A stretch of 64,000 bases of DNA, from contig JAUKUA010000001.1 of NCBI GenBank assembly GCA_030549175.1, positions 4,960,001-5,024,000 of the forward strand. The letters are read 5' to 3'. Source of the DNA: Lasiosphaeris hirsuta. Taxonomy: Eukaryota; Ascomycota; Sordariomycetes; Sordariales; Lasiosphaeriaceae. The notes below the pieces were generated by a model. It made no database searches. It worked only from the letters and a program-made list of their open reading frames with translations, and was not told the DNA's origin. A program made the position numbers and the translations under genes. Positions 32,917 through 41,761 of the stretch are shown here, piece after piece; positions within the stretch are counted from its first letter, which is position 1; every line of letters starts with the position of its first letter.

Positions 32917-34140
32917 TCATTGTGCAGGCTTCTCGGCCACAAGCCAATAGCTCGTCGTTATCAACCGCATCGTGTCCATCTTGACAAATGCCTCGCCGTC
33001 TAGACAAAGCCGGTCAATCAGCGTCTTGAAGTGCGGCGGCAAACAATGCAGCTTGACCAACGCAAGAATGATATGTCGCACAGCCCGGAAATACACGTCG
33101 ACGCGGTCAATCAACGGCGCTTGTAAGCCGCCTTCACTCGCGTTCTCTGACTTGATCACGACGAAGCCGGCCTCCTCTAGCGCGCTCTCAAAACTCTTTG
33201 GCGTGGGGGTTCCCACCGCCCCAATCAGCGGCTTCACGCGCTTCATGAGCTCGACATGCTCCACGTTGGTTGGATCGAAGTCTGGCAAGCTGACCCAATC
33301 CAGGAGCGAGATCCTGGCCCCGGGCTTCAACACCCTGTAGATTTCGCGGGACAGCGCGGAGAGGTCCTTGCACAGACTGAGCGCCTGGATCTGGTAAAAG
33401 GCGTCAAACGTCCCATCGGCAAACGGCAGCGGGAGTTCGTTGAAATCTTGCACGACAAACTCGTTCCCAACTAGCCCCCTCTCCTCGCTAAACTCCTTCG
33501 CTTGGGCGATCTGGTTGGGGTCGATATTGAGCCCCGTCACATGCACACCCGGGACAGCGGTGGCCATGTGCGCGGCCACTCTGCCCCTGCCGCACCCGAG
33601 ATCAAGGACGCGATCGCCGGCCTTGAGGCCGATGGCGTTGGCGACGGAGCGCTCAAAGAGCAGCTGGTTCTCCAGGACGGTGGCACGGCGGTCCATCAGC
33701 GGCGGGATGTACATCTTCTCGACGTCGCCCAAGGCGCACAGGTGGTTGAGCACGCCGTAGTAGGAGCGGAGGCATTCGCCGACGCGGTCGCGATAATTAG
33801 GTCCCAGGGCGGCCACCATCTGGGCCTCGTCGGCCCAGTCGAGGTTGTAGATGACGTAGGACGCCATAAAGTCGTCGACCTGCTCGGGTGTCAGGTCGTG
33901 CAGGTACTTGAACGAGGCGCGGAACGTTTTGAAACGGTTTGGCTGCGACGCCTTGTCCAGATGGTCCAGATTCAGCGCGTTCTTGGAATGCGGTCTGCGT
34001 TGTCGTTTGGTGAGCAGAGCTGCGGCCCGCCGCTTCTCCTCGGCGAAGCCCTCATTGTCGGAGCTGTCCGAGGCCCGCTGGGTGAAGGACTCGGTAGGGC
34101 TCGGCAAGGGGTGCCGGATCGCGGCCTCTGATGTCGCCAT
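32917..34140 (-). CDS. ERG6-like (sterol C-24 type) SAM-dependent methyltransferase
   Basis: Class I methyltransferase resembling sterol 24-C-methyltransferases. Start taken at ATG 34140 (MATSEAAIRHPLPSP); upstream extension has only a TTG. 407 aa, intronless. The N-terminus is polar and basic. The SAM-binding motif I is VLDLGCGRGRVAAHMA, followed by VTGLNIDPNQIAQAKE, FVVQDFNELPLPF (post-II) and LKPGARISLLDWVSLPDFD. The C-terminal part ends FVKMDTMRLITTSYWLVAEKP, like the Sterol_MT_C region. The region before motif I differs from what I know of canonical Erg6, so I read it as a paralogue, possibly methylating another isoprenoid or a secondary metabolite. Its position at the end of the amidohydrolase-dioxygenase stretch supports that reading only weakly. 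Confidence 0.85.
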   Translation of the reverse strand: MATSEAAIRHPLPSPTESFTQRASDSSDNEGFAEEKRRAAALLTKRQRRPHSKNALNLDHLDKASQPNRFKTFRASFKYLHDLTPEQVDDFMASYVIYNLDWADEAQMVAALGPNYRDRVGECLRSYYGVLNHLCALGDVEKMYIPPLMDRRATVLENQLLFERSVANAIGLKAGDRVLDLGCGRGRVAAHMATAVPGVHVTGLNIDPNQIAQAKEFSEERGLVGNEFVVQDFNELPLPFADGTFDAFYQIQALSLCKDLSALSREIYRVLKPGARISLLDWVSLPDFDPTNVEHVELMKRVKPLIGAVGTPTPKSFESALEEAGFVVIKSENASEGGLQAPLIDRVDVYFRAVRHIILALVKLHCLPPHFKTLIDRLCLDGEAFVKMDTMRLITTSYWLVAEKPAQ

Positions 34141-35599
34141 GATGGGTCTCGGATGGGGTTGGCTGTGATTCTTTGAGAATCTGGAAGGAAAAATGGATTT
34201 TCCTCGAACAAAATGACTCGGTCCGGGCAATGAGGGGAGGTGATGATGAGATGTCTATTTCACCGGCGGTCTTGAACTAGACCGAGCGCGCTTCGGTGGC
34301 CTGCTTTGCTATGACCTCGGACACCAACAACAATGGGGTATAATTAATAATTAGTCGTTACCAAAAATATCCCCGGCGTGGAGGGTTGGGAAAATGGCAG
34401 ACTAGATAGATGATGCTGGTGTCGTGACGGAAACGGAAACACTGGCAGGACCCTTGAACCCTTCAAATATTAATTTAAGGCTACCACTCGCGATTCGCGA
34501 ATATCAGCGGATATCAGGCGAGCATCCAGGGGCTTCTACAACCCCGTCCGGATGGTCCGGATAGTCCATGATCAGTGCCAGTTGCTGCCAAAGCCAGAGC
34601 CCAGAGCCAGTGGTCGGTTCGCCCGGGATCCGGGTTGTATCGGGGGTTGCGCGCGGAATGGCCCAAAGCATCCATCCAAAGGGCAGTTTAAGGGCATCCG
34701 AATGGCCAGTTCCCAAGGTCAGCTCGCACCTGCCCAAACCTTGCCGTTGTCCCTGCTGGCTGACAAAGGCCAATGGTGCGCAGGCGCCATTGATGTCATC
34801 ATCATGGCATTTCGCCCTTGCTGTTTTTTTTTTTTTGCTATTTTGCTGGCCCTTGCTGCCCCATGACTCACCCGCGAGTCACCCCCCTCGACAGAGCGCC
34901 CCTGTCGGATTTTCCTGTTTGGCAAACACACTGTAACTCCAGAGTGGGAGGAGTGGCAGGAGTGGCCATGAGACCAATCGCATTGGTCCGCTTGCATGAT
35001 AAGCATGCAGAACAGCAGACAAGAAAGGCACGCGAAGAAAAGCAAAAATTGCACCTCCGATCATCCGATAATACTGCATACCAAAGCTAGCCAGCCAGCC
35101 AACCTTGCCTTTTGCTTTGCCTGTTTTGCCTGTCGCTTTCTCAGCCGCGCCCGACGGTCGAGGGAAATCCGATGGGCAGAAAAAGCTCCTCCTAGTGGAT
35201 TCTGCAAAACAGGTTACTTATGCTGGCTGCATGCTGGCAATGCCGCTGCACGGGTTGACCCTGCCGATATACAAGAAGCCTATCGGGATCATCGGGCTCG
35301 AGTCGCGATCACGTACGACGGCAATATGATTTAGAGCGCTCATTATTTAAACCGACTTGGAAAATATACAAATCATCAAGTTCTCCAGGTCTGCGAACGT
35401 TCAGACTTTTCTCGTGTTCTGCACCGCGGGAAAGACGAGAGGGTGGCTTGTTGAACGCCGAATGACATGAAAAACAGAGACATGGACTGCTAGTAAAGGG
35501 GTGGATCCGACAAGTAAACAACAACGGTCGAATTAAACTTTTGATGGAATTGCGGATCCAATGGGACGCCGCCTGATTAAAGTTCTCCAAGGACCTGGT

Positions 35600-35639
35600 A
35601 AGCACCCAAGCATCCAAGCACCCAAGCACCCAAGCACCC
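35600..35639 (+). repeat. Octamer tandem repeat (AAGCACCC, 5 copies)
   Basis: Five consecutive 8-nt units from 35600 to 35639. Four are identical and the second has one C-to-T change. It lies in non-coding DNA. Confidence 0.9.
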
Positions 35640-38123
35640 TTGCCGTGGAACGACAACCAGAAGCAAAGCCGGATGGACCAATAACCATGACCCAAGAGTC
35701 TCCAGCTGCCAGTGTTGCTACAGCCCAACAGCCGGCACTAAGTAAGGTACAGGGCGGCCCTGCCAGTGGCGAGGCAGCCCTATTCCATCATATCACGCCG
35801 ACTACTCCGTTTGGTCTGCACCAGGACACACTCTTGTCAGTCCACGGTACTTTGAACGGCTAGTACCAGTGTCCCGGCTTCTGTCTACCTTCGGCATAAT
35901 AACGGCCCTTGTGTCCGAAAGATGGGTACAAAGTATTATTAGAACAAAGACGTTGTGTGGTGCCGGTCCAAACTGGTTGGACGAAAGAGGTGGACAACTC
36001 TATTGTTCCAACCATCCCCATGACATATGCCCTGCCAGGGAAAAAGAGGAAAACTCCTTAGCAGAGCTGCTTATAACAACCGCTGCACGTTTCCATGTCC
36101 CTATCCAGGCCGGGATTCTCTTTTACCTTCAAATTGTGCATTCCAAGGAGACTCGAGGGCCACCAATTCTCGCTCCCACGTCCCCAACACAAAGTTTTGC
36201 TCTGTCCACACAGAAACAGAAATTTTAGCCAAAGCTCCAGAGAAGATGTGGCGGGTTCCTTGGCTTGTTGATTTGGCACATCCCGTGCACATGAAGAAAG
36301 GTAGGGTCTCAATTTGGGATTTTCACACTGGGTTGACAGTCCCTCCGTACATTGCGCCGAGGCAGCCTGCTACCGGGGTAGCGGTAGGCGACAATGAGGG
36401 GGTAGTCATCACACGTTAGAGCAGACGAGTGTCTTTTCAACCTCACCCAGTGGTATAACACTCGAGTGAATTGCGTCCTGATCAGGGGGTCGCTAATAAA
36501 GCCTCTGCCGCTGTTTCGTGGGAGGAAAATCCAATTAACTACGAGGGAGACGAATGGTCCGACAGCCTCCACTGGGCCCCCACGGCGAGGAGCTCGCCAA
36601 AGACCAACCTACAGGTAAGGTTCATCTCAGAGTCCGCAAAGAAAGGCAGATATATTCGTTCCGAGACGCTGTCGTATCGTGAAGCTGGGTCGCGATTCCC
36701 GCCTGAGTTTGCCCAGCCAACGGAGCCCTGAATTTAACCCTTACTCGAGTCTATCACAGCTTCCTAGACTGGAATTGCCCCCTATGAATTTGCTGTATCC
36801 TGATTGGATACATCCGGGTAAATGAGGTACGACGTGATTGGCACCAAAATTGGGGATGCAAAGTAGTACTGATAGTGGTCGCGGTAGCCACTCATATGCG
36901 CGAGCGGGACTCGACAACACAAATTTACCTATCTTCGAACAATTGACTCTTACTCTGCTTGTAAATCAGTATTGCTGTTATGATTGGTGCATGAGATGAT
37001 TTTCCCTCCCCAAAAGACAAAAACGAGCTTCTCACGACTTAGACAGACTTCACTGTAATTGGCGATAATTAGTACTAAGAGCAAGGGGAACGGGACGTCA
37101 ACCTGGGGCATGGTGATGATGACTGAACTATACAGCTTTTCCGGGCGGCTTGTTCATCTCAAGTCGCTGTGAGATGCGACAGCGGAAGAACCCGTCTCTG
37201 TCAAAGACTTGGTGGTGGGCGATTAGTATGGATGAGGCGGTGAGATGAAGTAAATCACAAAGTCTATACCAAGGGCTGGCCCTCCCACCCCGGTTTAGGT
37301 CAAAGTTGCTTTGTTGGAAAGAGCATATCCTTCATCGAGTGTCAACCAACCAAGAGAAACGTTGAGTTGACAGGGTATGCAACCGAATTGATCTTCGGAT
37401 GAGAACCCATCCGTAGCTGGACGGGATAGTGTGGAGATACCTTATTTGCTCGAGACTCAAGACGGCTTGTTCTTGCGCGTAGGAGCTGTCTGTGGCCTGT
37501 CAAGGTGCCCCAACCCACATTTCATCTGCTGGAGATGCGGAGCGTTTCAGAGCTAGATCTAGATGGTTGGGAACAAAAGCAGCCTCAATTCTGGGCAATC
37601 CTCAATCCTCGGATGCTCGAGCTTCTGATGGGCCATAACCTGGTTTCCCAAGGTGGCGGGGGGGAACCTTTCAACAATTGTGGCCGACCTTCCTAATCGG
37701 GTTGTTGAATAAACAGTTGAATAGGGGCGGCGGCGCCACTAACACTACACACAAAACTTGCACCGAACAAAAGACCAGGAGCGACAACAAACACTTCCAG
37801 AAGGCTGGAACGCATTTTTGCCTCGTGGCTAGTGCCCAGGCCAGGCGCCCTATGCCTCGGAGTCAGGGCTCCTGGGGGCGACAGTGTGACGATTTCCTAA
37901 TTGGGATCTGAATAACCATTGATCTTTCTTCGAGTCTCTTCTTCTACCCTAATCTCGACCAACAATGTGCCCCGGAACCTCTCAATGCCGGATTTCCTTT
38001 CACGCACCCTTTGATTCGGAATGGCGGGGGAGCTATGGATAGTACCCTTAAGGCAGGTCGTCGCGACCTCCCAGGGGCCAATTGACACAATTAACCTCAC
38101 CTCCTGAATAACGTCGATTTTTC

Positions 38124-38131
38124 TATAAAAG
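38124..38131 (+). promoter_or_regulatory. TATA box of the pheromone precursor gene
   Basis: TATAAAAG at 38124-38131, 132-139 bp before the ATG, followed by a C/T-rich leader that ends in a favourable CACC-ATG context. A strong, inducible promoter would fit a pheromone gene. Confidence 0.6.
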
Positions 38132-38262
38132 ATGCCCCTGATCCTGACCTTCCATCTTCTCGATTCTCTCTCATCATCATCCCAATCGAACGTCTTCGCT
38201 TCGAACATCACACTCTTCTTCACAAAACCACTCTCTTCGCAACCTTTTCCACCACTTTCACC

Positions 38263-38706
38263 ATGAAGTTCACTCTTCCCCTTACCATCATCGCCATCGC
38301 GACCTCGGTCAACGCCGCCGCCCTGGCCGCCGTTGACGCCGCCGAGCTCGCCGACGCCGCCCATCTCGACAAGCGTTGGTGCACCATCCGCGGCCAGTCC
38401 TGCTGGAAGGCCAAGCGCGAGGCCGAGCCCCAGCCGATGCCCGCTCCCACCGTCGCCCCCCAGCCCCGCGATGTTCCCGCCCACGAGGAGGACAAGCGCT
38501 GGTGCACCATCCGCGGCCAGTCGTGCTGGAAGGACAAGCGCGAGGCCCAGCCAGAGCCCGTCGCCGCCCCCGAGCCCCTCATCACCGAGGCCCCCAAGGC
38601 CAAGCGCGAGGCCGAGCCCGAGCCCGAGCCCGCCGAGGAGGAGAAACGCTGGTGCACCATCCGTGGCCAGTCCTGCTGGAAGGGCAAGCGCCAGGTCGGC
38701 TGGTAG
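38263..38706 (+). CDS. ppg1: Alpha-type mating pheromone precursor with three peptide repeats
   Basis: Secreted precursor of a short peptide pheromone, equivalent to yeast alpha-factor and to PPG1/CCG-4/MF-alpha of filamentous ascomycetes. 147 aa. Residues 1-18 (MKFTLPLTIIAIATSVNA) form a signal peptide. Three identical decapeptides WCTIRGQSCW occupy residues 39-48, 80-89 and 130-139. Each is preceded by a KR Kex2 site and followed by K-A/D/G-KR. Spacers begin EAEPQP, EAQPEP and EAEPEP, which suit Ste13-type dipeptidyl aminopeptidase trimming. The W-C-x5-G-Q-S-C-W pattern is the Sordariomycete pheromone core and recognises the Ste2-type (Pre-2) receptor. A further KAKREAEP at residues 112-119 has no peptide in front of it. 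The three DNA repeats are almost identical. An intron follows in the 3' UTR. Confidence 0.95.
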   Translation: MKFTLPLTIIAIATSVNAAALAAVDAAELADAAHLDKRWCTIRGQSCWKAKREAEPQPMPAPTVAPQPRDVPAHEEDKRWCTIRGQSCWKDKREAQPEPVAAPEPLITEAPKAKREAEPEPEPAEEEKRWCTIRGQSCWKGKRQVGW

Positions 38707-39562
38707 ATTTGGCAGCCATAGGTGAGCACTCTCCCCCATATCACATTGTCCCGAGTCTTTTTCTGATTCTCTTTCAGACGCTCCCATGATGTGGTGGCCT
38801 ATCTCTTGAACTCAGCATCGAGATGAGGCTTCCTGTCAGGAGCGGGATGCGGGGGAACTTCTCTTCGAGTACAAATATTTTACCCAACACTTTGCATCGA
38901 CAGGACCATGTCGTACACTTCAAAGCACACAGCATTTTAGCATTCAACGGCCGCATGCTCAGTTCTCATCAGCAACAATGTCGATGAGAGAGGGGTGAGC
39001 TCGGGCTGGTGGCAAAATAGGGAGGATAGGGGACGGCTTACCTTTTCATATCATGGCGCTACATCATCAACAGACGTAGACGCCCTTTCATGTCACTCCA
39101 TAGAGGTCTCATCTGGATAATAGAGTTGAGTCCTGCACACATGGTCTTTGTTTTTTTTTTCCCACTCAAATAAACTTGCATTTGGGAGAAATGTCTGATC
39201 ATCTTCCGGTTCCTGTGACGTGATGCATTTGTTCATACCCAACCCCGTCCTAATGTTTCTTCAGAGTCAACCCCATGTAACGTGTCGGGATGCTGGGCCT
39301 CAGGCACCAAGCTCATGGCAGTGTGCCGCCGAATGAAAGCAATCAATTATGCGCTATTGGGTATCATGGCTAGGTAGGTACCTATGCTTCAGTCCGCGGT
39401 CCTAGTTCCACATGAACTGGGAATATAAGCCAAAACGGCCAAGGCTCCGCGACAAAGGGAGGGCATATCACAGGTGACTGTCGGACCGCAAATGGGAATC
39501 GTCGAGCAAGGCAAAACCTCGCCAACAGAATATACCCGTGTAGACGTATAAGCTCTTGTTGT
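38707..39562. other. 3' region of the pheromone gene and intergenic DNA
   Basis: Includes a probable 3' UTR intron just after the stop codon and a T-run at about 39150-39160. No other gene seen. Confidence 0.5.
38722..38777 (+). other. Probable 3' UTR intron of the pheromone gene
   Basis: GTGAGC donor at 38722, a CTGAT branch-like sequence, a polypyrimidine tract and a TTTCAG acceptor ending at 38777. The span is 56 nt, the normal intron size here. It starts 15 nt after the stop codon. Confidence 0.55.
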
Positions 39563-40471
39563 TCACATCAGCAACCGCCACGCACCGAGCATCAGCGCCG
39601 CAAAACCTGTGCACACACCCATCAGCCACTGCAGTGTCTGGAACTTGACCTGCTCGAGCTGTTGGCGCAGGGCCGCCACCTCCTGCTCAATCTTGGTCTC
39701 AGTCTCCTTGATCTTCAGCTCCTGCGACACAGCCTCCTCGCGAATGCGGCCCTTTTCCAGATTAAGATCGAGCCGGACGCTGGCCTGGGTGCGCCCGATT
39801 TCGTCGCGCAGCCGGCTGCTCAGCTTAGCAATTTCGTTGGTCAAGCGCTCATAGGTTGCCCGTGTCGTGTTGGACTCGGTGCTGTCAGCCGAGAGCAGCT
39901 CGCTCCGCAGCTTAGCAAAGTCGACTTTTTGCGTGTACGTCGACTTGGCGGCGTCCTCGCGGAGGACCATGGTGCGGGTAAGGTTTTGGATGCTGGAGGT
40001 GGGCAGTTAGACCCGCGTCACGTCCCGCAAAGGAAGAGGTCTCTGTTGAGGGGAGGGGGAGGGAATTTACCTCTCCTCGATCACGTCGTTCAGTACCTTC
40101 ATCATGGCCACTGATTGCTCTTCTGTAAACCCCTCCCCCTCCAACCTCTGGACGAACTTGAGCGTGTCAAAGTGGTGGTCTCGCCTCCTGGGTGTAGAGG
40201 CGTGGAATGACCTTCGAATCGCTAGGTCACGGGCCGCCATGTTGGAATTATGGACCGATTGACCCCGAGGAGTAGAGTTGCGCCGGAAACCCGCCGGTCT
40301 GTTTGTGCTCATCGTGTGCAGTGGCCTCCCTAGAGCCTGCCATGTTCGCTGCTGGTCCCTCGCTGGCTGCAAGAGGACTGTCAAAACTCGCGATGGGCCT
40401 GTCGCCGACAGCGGGCTGGTCCAGCTCAACCGAGGCAGCAGGAATCTCGGAAGGGACTGTGTAGCGTTCAT
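39563..40471 (-). CDS. DUF1640 (Fmp32/MCUR1-like) mitochondrial coiled-coil membrane protein
   Basis: Two exons, 40471-40071 and 39992-39563 (78-nt intron, donor GTAAAT, CTAAC branch, CCAG acceptor), give 276 aa. The start at 40471 (MNATQSLPRFLLPRLSW) provides a long basic presequence. The conserved head is FDTLKFVQRLEGEGFTEEQSVAMMKVLNDVIEES. A long coiled coil follows (LRSELLSADSTESNTTRATYERL to EVAALRQQLEQVK), ending in one C-terminal membrane segment (WLMGVCTGFAALMLGAWRLLM). This order matches the DUF1640 family of inner-membrane proteins, implicated in respiratory complex assembly and, in animals, calcium uniporter regulation. The exact fungal role is not fixed. Confidence 0.9.
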
Positions 40472-41761
40472 CGTGTTGATGTATTGGGTTGCGATTGTCT
40501 TGTCACATCGGCGAAAGGGCGAAGACGTGAAGGCGCATGCCCACACGGCCAGCAATGGGAGGCACGATGGCACTGACGCAACAAGTGTGGCTTGACCTGC
40601 CTCCACTGCCCAACCCCGAAACAGGCCGAGCTTGTGGCCGAGCTTGTGGCTCGGGTAGATCCGCACCCCACCAGTGGCTGAGGAATTGTCGACCATAAAA
40701 AGCCAGAAAATTTCGGCTCTTTCTGCATTCTTCTTTTCCTTACGAACAACGCAAATAATCACGTTCTCGGAATTATTTCATTTCGGCTGCGAGGCCCCCG
40801 GCGCTCTTCGGAGTGCATGGCTGGGCCCACGACCAAGTCGAAGGTTTTCGAACAGAATGCAGAACAGATACCATCGTATAATCTTGGGTGCGGTGCTTCC
40901 CTTTTTCCCTACGGGGGTCCCGTGGGAAGGGCCGCAATGATTGCACGTACATTCCCCCACAAAAGTCTTCGTAACACTGCTCTTGAATTGATGACTGGCT
41001 GGCTTGATCGCTGGAGTCCTGGGTTTGCGTCCCGGTGCAATCCAGCAGTGTACTTGCCGTTTCGAGCCGTAACTTTGCCTAATGTCGTTGGGGCGATTGT
41101 TGCGGAGGGAATCGCTGGGTTCAATGTCTTCGCTCATGGATCAATGATGAATACATTTTGGTTAGGACAAGGCGAAATCGACTTGAGTTGTAGACCGTTA
41201 GTCAAGACTTTGGTCAACACGTCCTCTCTGCGGGTCGGGGGCATGTTTTTGAGCGTCTGCAACAATTTGAACTCGGTTATCTTTCATCACTGCAAATTTT
41301 TTATGGTCTACCGATGCATCACGTCTTAGGCTGTGCTATCTGAATTGTGTTTGAGATGGCGATGTTGCCAGCACCCGTCTACGGGTATTATGTGCTGCCT
41401 GAAGCTGAGGTTCCTCGCTCATGAGATCCAACTCCAGATAGTGGCACCATGTCACCTCGTGGTGGCTACAGTTGAGAATATGTTTTATGCTTATGGTCGA
41501 CAGAGCCATAAATACCAGCTTAGATTCTGCCGCCACCTCAGGTCGTGACGACCCAACCCAAGTAAAGTTTTGTCACATCACACTTGGGTTCTTTCAATTA
41601 GCAGGTGTTGAAACGTGTCAGATACTAACAAATGGCCTTGCGATGGTTCTAGGTCAAAACAGAACTAGAATTTACTATTCTGCTGAGGTATATACTCTGT
41701 CGTACAAGATCCTGAGACGCAGAACTGGGCAGACAACTAAAAAGCCCACATCATCTCCAAT
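40472..41761. other. Intergenic region, no gene seen
   Basis: 1.3 kb between the DUF1640 start and the NOP2 stop. A tRNA-like T arm near 41022-41038 was examined and rejected. No protein-coding frame is convincing. Confidence 0.5.

Larger units (their letters stand above)
34141..38262. other. 4.1-kb gene-poor stretch upstream of the pheromone gene
   Basis: I find no conserved coding sequence on either strand. Open frames are short and lack domains. The last part is the promoter and pyrimidine-rich leader of the pheromone precursor. It holds an octamer tandem repeat at 35600 and several runs containing ACAAA near 37740-37800 that could bind HMG-box mating regulators, though this is not shown. 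Confidence 0.5.

Noticed and set aside
37897..38787. Open frame of 296 codons on the minus strand across the pheromone gene
   Set aside because: It is the antisense of a GC-rich, repeat-containing gene and consists of Gly/Leu/Ala-rich repeats mirroring the pheromone repeats. No domain or independent signal.
40938..41046. T-arm-like hairpin with a complementary 7-nt pair 5' of it
   Set aside because: The span between the acceptor halves is about 104 nt, with no D arm or anticodon arm; pairing is probably chance.
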